From Reclinomonas americana ATCC 50394 (taxonomy: Eukaryota > Jakobida > Jakobea > Jakobida): a stretch of DNA of 44,186 nt. Each line of letters opens with the position of its first letter. The stretch's first letter is position 1. Below the pieces are notes generated by a model that was not told the DNA's origin, ran no database searches, and saw only the letters and a list, made by a program, of their open reading frames with translations. Position numbers and translations under genes: made by a program. Shown piece after piece: positions 21,501 through 30,589 of this stretch. The stretch covers positions 77,801 through 121,986 of the forward strand of contig PS015223.1 of assembly GCA_048213135.1 (NCBI GenBank), read 5' to 3'.

Positions 21501-22723
21501 ACGTAATCAGCCGATCATCGTCGTCCTCATCCGTCTGCATGCACACATCGCAGCGAATGGGCGGCGGAGGGGGCGGAATGTTGGCCACCGCGCCCGGACC
21601 AAAGCCATACTCGGTGGCCTCCTCCACCGTGTCAAACAACACGCACTCCAGCAAGCGACCCTGATCCAACGCCCGTGCCGACTGGCGAATGACTCCCGGA
21701 CGTCGGACCACGAACTTGAGCTGCCATGGGGGGAAGAGTGAGACACAACATGTCGACAACCCCCATCGGCGTGCACAGTACGCACCAAGTAGAGGAACAG
21801 ACGCTCCAAGCGGTCCGTGACCGCCTCGAGCGCCGCAATCATGGTACCCGAACCGAGTGGGAGGGCGACGGTGGATTCCTTCTCGAATGCCTCGCAGAAG
21901 CGCACATCGTCTGCGTCGGCCAAATACGCCGGCTCCACAATGTCTCGATCAAAGTGGCGATGGTGGTGAATGTACGATGGTGGAAGCACAAACTCCTCTC
22001 GCGGCACCATGTTCTGCTCCGGCACCGGATACCCCTCGTCTCCCGTGCGCACCATGTCGGCTTCGCGCACCGATGGCACATCCACAATCAGCGGACCCAG
22101 GTCGACCTCCTCATCCTCGTCGTCGCTGCCGCCGCGGTCGGCTTTGCTTTCCGCACTCCGATCCGTCTGCACATCAAAAGTCAGCACACACGAAAAGATG
22201 CAAACGACACAATGCCTGTGTGCCTGCTCTCACCTGTGCTGCTGCGGACGGCACTGGCGACGGGGTGACTGCGGCGCTGGCGGTGACACTGGTTGTGGTG
22301 GTGTTGGTCGATGTCATCACCGCCAGCATCGCCGATCCACTGCCGTTCGTCGGCAGCGCGTACTGTCGTTGTGACGACACAGCCATCCACGACTCGTCCT
22401 CCTCCACCAGCGCCCGCCACAGCGCCGAGTCCTCCGACGGAAACATGGCCGGTGTGTACACTGCCATGAGCACCGTCGGATCGACACGCCGCTCACGAGG
22501 CTTGACGGTGGCCGAGGGACCAGCACCCTCACCCACATCGCTGCGGTCACCACCGTCGCCCACAGGCGACACGGTACGCTCGCGGTCCGACACCGAGGGC
22601 GTGGTGGCGCGTGTGGACGAGCGCAGGCCGGGCGATCGTGCTGGCAGGAACAGCTTCGGTTGCAAAGCATCCTTGCGTGGACGACCACGTGGCCTTCCGG
22701 TCACCTTGCGACTGGCCGCGGTC
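18501..22723 (-). CDS. AT-hook / EPL1-like / PHD / extended-PHD chromatin scaffold (BRPF/JADE-like), N-terminus missing
   Basis: Exons in transcript order: 22723 (open into gap)-22234, 22166-21786, 21720-21403, 20324-20151, 20087-19869, 19778-18501; all junction phases agree. Order of elements: AT-hook GRPRGRPRKD; an EPL1-like segment (LPPSYIHHHRHFD..VEPAYLADADDVRFCEAF); a C4HC3 PHD finger (CDVC..ITCASCGVIVHQSCYGV..WVCNRC); an extended PHD (CVLCPDRSGAFKPTDTGEW, then SCILCSHSMGAVIQCA..HVRCAH..YCRNH). A long C-terminal exon of 426 codons follows, with an Ala/Ser-rich linker (SSSSSLKKSKKAPKA) and an unrecognised folded region. PHD-ePHD next to an EPL1-like region is the layout of BRPF/JADE/EPC-type subunits of histone acetyltransferase complexes, so a nuclear histone-reading scaffold is inferred. 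No bromodomain or PWWP is visible. The intron between the two fingers is expanded. Confidence 0.8.
20325..21402 (-). repeat. 1,078-nt intron with tandem copies of the downstream 3' splice site and exon start
   Basis: This intron lies between the PHD and extended-PHD exons. About 20325-21030 contains three diverged ~150-200-bp repeats. On the minus strand each has the series CCCCGCTCACT...AG followed by a copy of the real exon start: the true site reads TCCTCAG then CGCTGCGTCTTGTGCC; copies read TCATCAG then TGCTGCGTGTTTTGCC (~21002), TCTTAG then CTGCGTGTTGGTC (~20835) and TCTTAG then CTTCGTGTGATC (~20640). The rest of each unit is CT- and GA-rich. The remainder of the intron (about 21030-21402) is pyrimidine-rich on the plus strand with nothing recognisable. 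Confidence 0.75.
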
Positions 22724-22743
22724 NNNNNNNNNNNNNNNNNNNN
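22724..22743. other. 20-N placeholder gap
   Basis: Exactly 20 N. It cuts off the 5' part of the PHD gene on one side and the 5' part of an opposite-strand reading frame on the other, so true size is probably larger. Confidence 0.9.
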
Positions 22744-22863
22744 CCCACAGCAGCAGCAGCAGCATCGCCAACAACAGCAAAGCCCAGTAGTGGTCCAGCT
22801 GCCTCTGAGGAAGACGAGGAGGAGGATGTGGACGAAGACGATTTCGAGGACGACGACGATTGA
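22744..22863 (+). CDS. Orphan 3' end of a plus-strand gene with a highly acidic C-terminal tail (partial)
   Basis: Thirty-nine codons are open from the gap edge to a TGA at 22861-22863. They read as an Ala/Ser/Pro-rich linker followed by a run of Glu/Asp (SEEDEEEDVDEDDFEDDDD). The opposite strand gives no sensible protein here. Acidic tails of this kind are common in nuclear or histone-associated proteins, but identity cannot be inferred. Because the upstream neighbour across the gap is transcribed from the minus strand, the rest of this gene must lie in unsequenced DNA or has been misplaced. A CCCACAG just after the gap could also be a 3' splice site, making the coding part slightly shorter. 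Confidence 0.45.
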   Translation, partial: PTAAAAASPTTAKPSSGPAASEEDEEEDVDEDDFEDDDD

Positions 22864-22913
22864 TATACATAGGTGTACATGGAAGAATGCAGTTGTCTGT
22901 CATCCTTTTTTTA

Positions 22914-23139
22914 CTATTGCTTTGGTCGCTTTTGTTGCTGGCGAGCGGCATTATCCTCGCGACGACACTTTTTGTAGGCCTCGGCCACGTCCTCACAAAA
23001 CTCCATGTTTTTGCGACTCTGCGAGAGAGATGCGCATGTGAGTGAGTGTGGCAGAGGAGTGTGTGTGGAAGAGGCGCGCAACAGAGCACTTGATGTAGGC
23101 CTGATAGAGCTCCTCGCACGGATCCGGTCTTTGCTCCAT
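22914..23139 (-). CDS. Minimal twin CX9C (CHCH) protein, 53 residues
   Basis: Two exons: 23083-23139 and 22914-23018. The protein begins MEQRPDPCEELYQAYIKC; exon 2 adds FCEDVAEAYKKCRRE and a basic tail ending RPKQ. Cysteines fall at 8, 18, 27 and 37, giving C-x9-C, an 8-residue loop and C-x9-C, the helix-hairpin-helix fold oxidised by Mia40 in the mitochondrial intermembrane space. Size and pattern suggest a small assembly factor of the CMC/COX17-19-23 type, but I cannot choose among them. The intron starts GTTGCGCG, and splicing it exactly there is required to join the two CX9C halves in frame. The spacing between the two halves is shorter than in many family members. Confidence 0.8.
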
Positions 23140-23539
23140 TGTTGCAGTGAGAGTAAGCGGACTTTGCGCGGAATTTCCCGCGCTTATCACACAGTCACGC
23201 ACAGAGGCGCACAGAGTGCCTCGCTCTCTGTCTCTCTCATGGGCATTGAGCACAACTCGTGCTGCTACTTTTGCCACAAGCAGCCCAAGAGAGTTGCGAC
23301 TGAGTGAGAGAGGGAGGAGAAGGGGAGGAGAAGTCGAGGAGAAGGGGAGGAGAAGGGGAGGAGAAGGGGAGGGAATGGGGAGGGGAAGGGGAGGGAATGG
23401 GGAGGGGAAGAAAGGAGAAGGAGGGAGACTGTGAGTGTGTGTGTGCGTGTGAGAGGGAGAGAGAGAGAGAGTGAGAGTGAGTGTGTGTGTGAGAGAGAGA
23501 GTGAGAGTGAGTGTGAGAGAGTGTGTGTGTTGTGAGTGA
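23140..23539. repeat. GA/GGGGA and GTGA simple repeats upstream of the CX9C gene
   Basis: From about 23305 to 23425 the plus strand is built from AGGGGAGGAGA and GGGAATGGGG blocks. From about 23430 to 23539 it changes to GTGTGTGAGAG-type repeats and then enters a gap. No gene is supported between 23140 and 23605. The G blocks are regularly spaced and could form G-quadruplexes. Confidence 0.75.
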
Positions 23540-23605
23540 NNNNNNNNNNNNNNNNNNNNNNNNNNNNNNNNNNNNNNNNNNNNNNNNNNNNNNNNNNNNN
23601 NNNNN
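23540..23605. other. Assembly gap (66 N)
   Basis: N run; the stop codon of the FAM161-like gene on the minus strand is probably in or beyond it. Confidence 0.95.
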
Positions 23606-26600
23606 CTTTGGCTGTTGTTCGCTCTCCTCGTCGTCCACCTGTCCGCTCTGCAGCTTGGTGATCTTTTGCAGGAGCGCCATGGCGGGTCGTCGCGGTCCAC
23701 TGGCCACCATCTGCTCCACCTTCTCCACCTCGTCGCCGACTCGGGCGCGGCGGAGAATCCCGTCTAACCGCACCTGCTCGGCCTCGCTGGCGTTCTCGCG
23801 CATGGTGCGCTCAAAGAGGAACGGGCGCGTCATTTGCGCGTGCTTGATGCGCGCTTGCAGCGCCGCCATGTGCTCCGCCTCGGCGCGCTGCTGCATCTGC
23901 TTGGCGGCCATGATCTTCTTGGCCAGTGACTTGATGGCCGAGGGCTTGGCGGCAGCGGCGGCGCCACCCCCCNNNNNNNNNNNNNNNNNNNNTCGCCGCT
24001 GTCGGCCGACTGCCGTGCCGAGCCGGTGTCGCGCAAAGCCTGCGCGAGCTTGCGGGCCATGGCCTTGCGCGCCTTGACCTTCTCGTCGTCGAGGTTGCCT
24101 TGCACCTCTTTCTTCTTGCGCTCCTCCTCCTCCTCTTGCTTCTTCTTCAGGCGTGCCTCGCGACCGGCCTTGATTTCGGTCGGCGGAGGCAGGTACGCCG
24201 GTCGTGGTCTGACCACGGGCTTGGGCTGATCGCGACACGCAAGAGTGAGCACACACAAACAAAGCAATGAGTGTGCCTTCTAACGGGCTCACCGGTGGCT
24301 CGGGCTTGACTTCTCTCCTGGCGGATCGAGCGGGGCTTGCGGTGCCCGCCGACGAGGAGGCCAAACGGAACTCTTGCGGCTTGGTCGGCTGCTTGCTGAC
24401 GCGAGCGCGTTCAAGTGCGGCCTCGAAACGCGACTGCAGGAGCTGGTGGTTCGGCACCTTGGTGTTGATCTGCGGCTTGAACGTGTACGGTGCTGCATGT
24501 TGGTCGCGCGCACAGTCAGAGAACAGCGACCGAAGCACATCGCACATTGCAAGAACAAAACACGCAACGAGGATAATCCGACTGACGACGCGATCCGTCC
24601 TGTTCACCCTGCTCGCCCTGACCTTTCTCGCTACCACCCTCACCCTGCGCCATGTGCATCTCCATGCGTGGCGGCAGCTTGGCCTTCTCCAGCAGCTTCT
24701 GGGCCCGAATGTTGATGCGGGCCTTGCGCTCCTCCTCCTTCATCTCTTGCTGACGGAAAATGGGCGCGGAGATCTCGGGGGGAATCGGCGTGGCCTTGTA
24801 CACCACTGGTGGCGGGGGTGTCGGCTCGCGCTCCGCCATGGCCTTCCTCTCGCGCATCTTGGCCACGTCGCGCTCGTAAAATGTAAATGGGGCCTCGCGC
24901 TCCTTCAGCAGATCCATGCTCTTCCTCTTCGCCTCCTCTCTCCTCTCGGTGTTGCGCTTGAGGATCGTCTCAAACAGCGGCTTCTTCACGGCATCGGGAA
25001 TGTCCTTGGCCTTGAATTGCCGTTTGCCCATCAGTTCCTTTTCTCGCTCCTGGTCCACCCAGTCAGTGCATCAGCACACGCAACATCCGTTATTCCTTTC
25101 TCACAGAGAACGCACCTTCATCATCTCCTCAAACTTGCGCTGCGCAATGGTCTTGGTGGCCTTCTTCTCCTCGGCGCGACTGTGGAACGAAAACGGTGCC
25201 GCCTCGGTCTTCTTGTTCGACTTGGTGATGCGCCGCTTGCGAGCGGCAGCTCGCGCCTCCACCGCCATGTCGTGCTCGCCGTAGTAGTGCCCATCGCCAC
25301 CACTGGCAGCACCCTCGCCCTCGCTCGCCGTACCCTCACTGGGTCGCGAGGCCGACCGCAGCGGTGATGGACTCGCGGCACCGGACCGTGTTGCGGAGGA
25401 TGACCGGGGCGGCAGTGGTCCACTGGCTTGCGACTCGGGCTGCGTGCTCGTTCGACCCGACAAGCGTGGAACTTGAAAGGCGTTGTCTTCACCCGCTGTC
25501 GCCGCTTCGAAATCCTCCACCAGCATGTCCTGCATCATGGGGGAAGAGGAAATGAGTGACATGATGACGAAAATAGAAGAGAGTATTGTTGTTCCACACG
25601 CCACTCACATCGGCCTCGGCGGCACTCTGCCATCGCGGTGGCACCGATGCTGCGCGTGGCTTGACGAGGTCGTCTCCGTCGACGCCTCCGTCCGACGAGG
25701 ACGGGAACACAGACTCCACAGCGGCGGCACGTCCACCGCCCACCGCGTGTCGAGTTGGCTGTCCACCGACGGCACTGCTCTGCCAGCGTGGACCCGACGG
25801 CGCCACCACTGGCGGTGACTCCGTGTCATCAAAGTCCATGTCGGCCTTGCTGGATTGCCACCGTGGTGGCGGAGGTGCCCTGTCCAGTGGATCACGCTGC
25901 ACCTCTTCGTCGGCGAGTCGAATCAGTTCGCGCGCCGATGGAGTGCCCGACGATGCCGCCGATCCACTGCCACCGGTCCCGGCGCCGGTATTGGTGCCCG
26001 CAGTGGCCACTTGTCGGGCCAATGGTCTGGGCAGACGTGACGGCGACCGTGGCCGTGGCGACAACTCATCGTCGTAATCCACAAACGCCGTCCCATCGTC
26101 GTGACGCGTCTTTGACGGACCACCAATGCCACTAATGGAGCGAATGGTGGACATGAATAGCGGATTCTCGCCACCGGCATCCGAGTCCTGCCACGAAGAA
26201 AGATAATGTGAGCTCGACGCGCGTGAACTCCTCCATGGAGAACAGCCGCACCCCCACAGACCATGCTGTCGGCAACACGACGCTGTCCGCCGTCGACCGG
26301 CACCGTGACTGAATGATCGGTCAGCATGGCATGAACAACACTGTGCGCAGCGACGGAAGACGAAACTCGGCAGCTCATCCGCAAACAAATCGCCATCGTT
26401 GATACGCGCCTCCTGCCACGCATGCCGGGTCGGCTTTTGCAGTGCGTCGGCACGTCGCGCTCCCACTCGCCGATGCAACGCATTCCACCGATCCGACTCC
26501 AGCTCATACTCCGGCTCCCCACGGACCACATTGCCACCATTGCCATTCCCATTGCCGGCCATCATATCCTGCATCACCGGTCGACCATACATGCGCTCCT

Positions 26601-27454
26601 CCAACTCGCGCAGCCGCTCCGCCTGCGCCAGCCGCATCTGCTCCAGCTGCATGAGAAACGGATCGTCAAACTCTGCGCCCGGATCGGCCTCGCTCGACGC
26701 CGCCACGCCGCCGTACGAGGAAGCCGGTGGATCCGCCCACTGCACTCCCCTCTCCTCCTGCTCCTGCTCCTGCTCCTCCAACAACTGCTGCTGCAGCGCT
26801 CGCATACGCGACTGTACAAACTTCCCGTCACGACGTGCACGCTGATGAACNNNNNNNNNNNNNNNNNNNNAAGACAAGACACGCGCTGCCTGTGCTTACC
26901 TCCAGCGTCTTCACATGCTGCGCGTGACTCATCCCCGGCGGCTTCTCCTCCCTCGCCAGCTGCTGCGCAAACTCCTTGAGCGCTCGCATCTTTTCACTGC
27001 TCTTCTGATCGCCGTCGTCGTCCTCATCGCCCAACTCCACTCGCGACTTGGCGCGCGAGGAGGGAGGTGGAGGACGGTCACCTCGCGGCTTCTTCACCCA
27101 ATAGCTCGGCTGTGCGGGGGTGCCCTTGGCGCGCGAGTTGAGCAGTTTGCGCTGCTTGACCTTTTTCTTCTTCATCTCCTCCAGCGTCTCTGCCATGATC
27201 TGATCGGGCGGACGCAGGTCCAGCTTAATGTGCGCGAACTGTGCGGCCATGGGATTGGGAAGATCGGTGTTGCTGGGATCTCTGTGNNNNNNNNNNNNNN
27301 NNNNNNATTGAGAGAGAGAGAGCACGCGTTGGTCCCATGTCTGACTGAGTGAGAGTGTGAGAGTGAGAGTGAGAGTGAGTGTGATCGCAAACCGTGGTAG
27401 TGTGAGACAGTTCTGGGAGAGCACCAGGTTGCTGGAGGGTGCGGCCAGCGACAT
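23606..27454 (-). CDS. FAM161-family centrosomal/ciliary protein, 3' end missing
   Basis: Exons in transcript order: 27454-27393, 27281-26900, 26850 (from a gap)-26362, 26187-25609, 25529-25116, 25049-24644, 24492-24293, 24225-23606 (into a gap). The second half carries the conserved UPF0564/FAM161 blocks: PFSFHSRAEEKKATKTIAQRKFEEMMK in pieces (APFSFHSR, QRKFEEMMK), KDIPDAVKKPLFETI, APFTFYERDVAKM, ATPIPPEISAPIFRQQEMK, INIRAQKLLEKAKLPPRM and PYTFKPQINTKVPNH. The family binds microtubules and localises to centrosomes and ciliary basal bodies, which implies the organism builds a cilium. The N-terminal half has PPRWQSS repeats and is probably disordered. The last exon is Lys/Glu-rich coiled coil (ARLKKKQEEEEERKKKE). 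Three gaps interrupt it, so total length (over 900 residues) and frame across the last gap are uncertain. The intron 1 donor is GTTTGCG. Confidence 0.85.
23973..23992. other. 20-N placeholder gap inside the last FAM161-like exon
   Basis: Exactly 20 N. The reading frame before and after differs by the gap length, so the gap is not true to size. Confidence 0.9.
26851..26870. other. 20-N placeholder gap at a FAM161-like intron/exon border
   Basis: Exactly 20 N. The 3' splice site of the third exon must lie within it. Confidence 0.9.
27287..27306. other. 20-N placeholder gap in FAM161-like intron 1
   Basis: Exactly 20 N, next to a short GTGAGA/GAGAGT microsatellite (about 27340-27385). Confidence 0.9.
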
Positions 27455-27547
27455 GGTTGGCTCTTATCTGCGCAGTTTGAGAGTGATCCTGAAACGGTCG
27501 ACGTCGACTTCGTGTCCGATTTGCCTCGACGTCGGTTTTTTTGCACA
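27455..27547. promoter_or_regulatory. Short divergent promoter region (93 bp)
   Basis: This interval lies between the start codon of the FAM161-like gene (minus) and the start codon of the 116-residue gene (plus). It must serve as the 5' UTR and probably the core promoter for both. No TATA box or other motif is clear; assignment rests on position only. Confidence 0.4.
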
Positions 27548-27898
27548 ATGTCGCCCCTGGAGGTGAACGCTGAATTCAGGAGCTTCTTGTACCAGCTAGA
27601 CGAGTTCTGGCGCGTCGACGAAGTGACGCGTGCGAATAATGGACGGATGTGGATTGTCGTCGAGCCATTCCCCTCTGCCGCCGAAACGTGGGTGCTCGAG
27701 GCGGCGCCTGTGGAGCGGGAGACGCAGTCCAAGTACGAACGCAGGAGCTACGAGCTGGTGTCCATCTGCAGCCACACATGCAACATGCCGGATGATTCAC
27801 CGCTGCTCTCAAGCGAGGAGGAATTATCCGCACACCTGAACAGGATCGTTAGCGATCTGCGAAGTGAGTTGGATCAGAGGTATTCTCCTTCCCCCTGA
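27548..27898 (+). CDS. Unrecognised 116-residue protein, single exon
   Basis: Open frame with ATG in a favourable context (GCACAATGTCG). The protein starts MSPLEVNAEFRSFLYQLDEF and has a balanced composition with conserved-looking hydrophobic and aromatic residues: WRVDEVTRANNGRMWIVVEP, YELVSICSHTCN and an amphipathic C-terminal helix (EEELSAHLNRIVSDLRSEL). I see no signal peptide or membrane segment, and I do not recognise a family. It is divergent from the FAM161-like gene and convergent with CLN3, whose stop lies only 33 bp beyond its own. The tight fit between two firm genes supports it being real. Confidence 0.6.
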   Translation: MSPLEVNAEFRSFLYQLDEFWRVDEVTRANNGRMWIVVEPFPSAAETWVLEAAPVERETQSKYERRSYELVSICSHTCNMPDDSPLLSSEEELSAHLNRIVSDLRSELDQRYSPSP

Positions 27899-27931
27899 AT
27901 AAACGCAACCATCGAAACTCTTTACTTACTA

Positions 27932-30312
27932 CTACTGCAGGAACGTGTGATCCATAAAAATGTCCCAGAGCGATGCCGTGAGGATGCCTACGTTGCAGAC
28001 GAACGAGCACACGTTCATGGCCAGATCTCGTATCCGCAAGTCGATCTTCGGATCCTTCAGCACCAAGTGGAAGCAGTTGACGTACGAGGCGCCGCCGAGG
28101 AGACCCACGTACACCATGAGCACGAACTGGACCCACACGTTGACAAACTTGTACTGCACGGTCGCGCAACGAGTGAGAACAGCGGCGCACACGACTAGCA
28201 CGTCCATGCACACACGCACCTTGGCCAAAATGATCCAGAACACAAAGTTGGCGCCTTGTAGTATGGTGAGAATGTCGACACGCTTGATCTTGAAGAACGG
28301 CAGCGACGAGCGCGACAGCAGTACACCGGACTGGTAGCAGAATGACAAAATGGTGTATGCGTGCTGTCGTTCCCATGAACCGACGTCGGTGGACGGGTTC
28401 GCCTTGTCGGCAGCACCCACGCTGACCACGTACTCGAAAAAGTACACCAGGCCGAGCTGTTTTCCCCCTGTGTTAGCAACCCAAGAATAATAGAAGTCTC
28501 TGATCTCCCTCCCTCTCTCTTCTTGCTTTCTCTTCATTCCCCAACTTTGCTTCTAAAGCTCTCTGTCTCGGGCCTTTTTCCATCCTCTCTCTCACGCACA
28601 TACACACACTTCTTGCATTCTCTCTCCCTCCTTCTCCATCTTCTCTCTCTACTCTCGACCTGTCCCCTCCCTCTCTCNNNNNNNNNNNNNNNNNNNNNNN
28701 NNNNNNNNNNNNNNNNNNNNNNNNNNNNNNNNNNNNNNNNNNNNNNNNNNNNNNNNNNNNNNNNNNNNNNNNNNNNNNNNNNNNNNNNNNNNNNNNNNNN
28801 NNNNNNNNNNNNNNNNNNNNNNNNNNNNNNNNNNNNNNNNNNNNNNNNNNNNNNNNNNNNNNNNNNNNNNNNNNNNNNNNNNNNNNNNNNNNNNNNNNNN
28901 NNNNNNNNNNNNNNNNNNNNNNNNNNNNNNNNNNNNNNNNNNNNNNNNNNNNNNNNNNNNNNNNNCCCTCTCCCTCTCCCTCTCCCTCCCCCTCCCCCTC
29001 CCTCTCCCTCTCCCTCTCTCCTTCTTCCTCTCCCTCTCCCTCTCCCTCTCCCTCTCCCTCTCCCTCTAATGTCACTCACCTGCAGCGAGTACCACCACAC
29101 AAGCCTCATGGCCAACTTGATATCGGTCCACCCCACCACGGCGCGCGTTGGAGGCTGCAGTTCCGTCGCCTCACCAGCCGGCTTTCCGCCGTCCACCAGC
29201 TGCATACTCTCCTCATCCTTCGGCGAGCCAGCCTTCTCCTCCTGCACGTGCTGCTCGTCCTTGCGTGGCTCCACAGACCCGTAAGCTACTGGACAGACAC
29301 GGCGACGCGGTGAGCGAGCAGTCACGCACAAGCAGACCAAGATTCGAAAAGAGAATGCCAGAGACTTAAAGAAACACGGCATCTCCACTCCCCATCGACG
29401 CAACTGGTGACACCCTCCGCATCGGTCACTGCCGGCGGACCATTCGGCAACGCGTGATATCGATCTTGCGGCTTGGAGAGCACGAAAAAGTACAGTATCC
29501 AATACACAAAGATAAAGGGCACTTGCGACAGGAAGATCCACATGTCGCTGAGACCGGCCGCATCTGCATTGTGATGCACGACAGCGTGAGCAAAAACCGG
29601 CATGACCGACCGACTGCTCTCCTTGTGTGACGCAACTGAGCAGCAGATAGTACGCCGAGCCAAAGACGCCAGCGAGTCCCGTTCCACTCGACCAGCCACC
29701 GACCAATGCCGGCGGAAACAGACTGAGGTAGCCGAGGAAGACACTGCGCAGCAACTCCACTTCAGCACGCATCCTACCTAACCCCTCGCAGCGCCCCACA
29801 AGAAGAGTTGCAAACCTCTCGCAGAACGCGGAGAATGCACCAATGAGAAGAATGCCAATGAGAGCGACTGGGAAGTTCATGTGCGGCGAGAAGGCGACCA
29901 GAACGCAGCCGGCAATCGACAAAAAGCCGCCAAAGAACATGCGCAGCGAGTACGACACCTTCTCCATGAACAGTGTGTTGACGAACTTGGCCACGAGACC
30001 AAGCGCAATGTTGGCCAGTGGAATCAGTCTGCTTCTTATCTTGAGAGAGATCGACGCAAATGTGACTGAGAATGCATCACTGACCCGATCAGATTGGGCA
30101 CATTGAAGGTGTTGACAATGTTCTGTGCGCCACTGATGACCACCACGTAGGTGAGGTTGTTGATGGCACCGAGGAAGAAGGTGGCCACTTGGTTGCGAAT
30201 CAGCAGCGATCGCTCCTGTCACAACACACACACACACATTAGCGCACACAGAGAGAGGGAGAGAGCATAAGATGCACATGTGTGCATGTGAGATGCGCAG
30301 GGAAAGGGGGAG

Positions 30313-30368
<56 letters not shown>

Positions 30369-30491
30369 ACGAGCATGTGCATCGGCACTTGTGCGCCCTG
30401 TCGGAATGAGCGTGCATGTTCTGCACTTTGTCTGTCTGTCTGTCTCTCTCTCTGTCTGCACACGAACCGGATCGCGCTTGCCTCCGCACAT
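27932..30491 (-). CDS. CLN3: CLN3 / battenin, lysosomal-vacuolar membrane protein
   Basis: Spliced model of 443 residues (human CLN3 is 438). Exons in transcript order: 30491-30468, 30215-30085, 30028-29816, 29773-29637, 29563-29405, 29288-29080, 28456-28220, 28153-27932. Family blocks are visible: ATFFLGAINNLTYVVVISGA, GGWSSGTGLAGVFGSAYYLL, LGLVYFFEYVVSVG, CYQSGVLLSRSSLPFFKIKR and YVGLLGGASYVNCFHLVLK. About 11 hydrophobic helices with an acidic cytosolic loop (EPRKDEQHVQEEKAG) in the middle fit the family. CLN3/Btn1 acts in lysosome or vacuole membranes in pH and amino-acid/lipid homeostasis; its loss causes juvenile Batten disease in humans. Two introns begin GTTGCGTC, and intron 1 begins GTTCGTG. 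Intron 6 contains a 288-N gap and a CCCTCT array; intron 1 contains a long GT repeat. The first exon (eight codons) is the least certain. Confidence 0.92.
28678..28965. other. Assembly gap (288 N) inside CLN3 intron 6
   Basis: N run flanked by CT-rich sequence; all of it is intronic in the CLN3 model. Confidence 0.95.
28966..29068 (+). repeat. CCCTCT hexanucleotide array in CLN3 intron 6
   Basis: Nearly pure CCCTCT repeats with a CCCCCTCCCC and a CTTCTTCCTC interruption, on the plus strand (AGAGGG on the CLN3 strand). It abuts the 288-N gap, which probably hides more of the same array. Confidence 0.9.
30315..30362 (+). repeat. GT dinucleotide microsatellite (~24 units) in CLN3 intron 1
   Basis: Uninterrupted GT run on the plus strand, i.e. 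AC on the CLN3 coding strand. Confidence 0.95.
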
Positions 30492-30589
30492 TGCCACAAA
30501 GCCCGCGCCAATGTTCCGACGAACAGGACACGGGCTAGCTGACGGTTGCAAGAACGTTGTGATTTGTGTGTGTCTGGCGAGAGAAGAGC
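30492..30589. promoter_or_regulatory. Short divergent promoter region (98 bp)
   Basis: This interval separates the proposed CLN3 start (minus) and the start of the helical protein gene (plus). No clear core promoter motif is seen; the call rests on the divergent arrangement. Confidence 0.35.

Noticed and set aside
28966-29068. CCCTCT array as telomeric or interstitial telomere sequence
   Set aside because: It is not TTAGGG or a common variant, lies inside a CLN3 intron and has simple interruptions; a plain microsatellite explains it.
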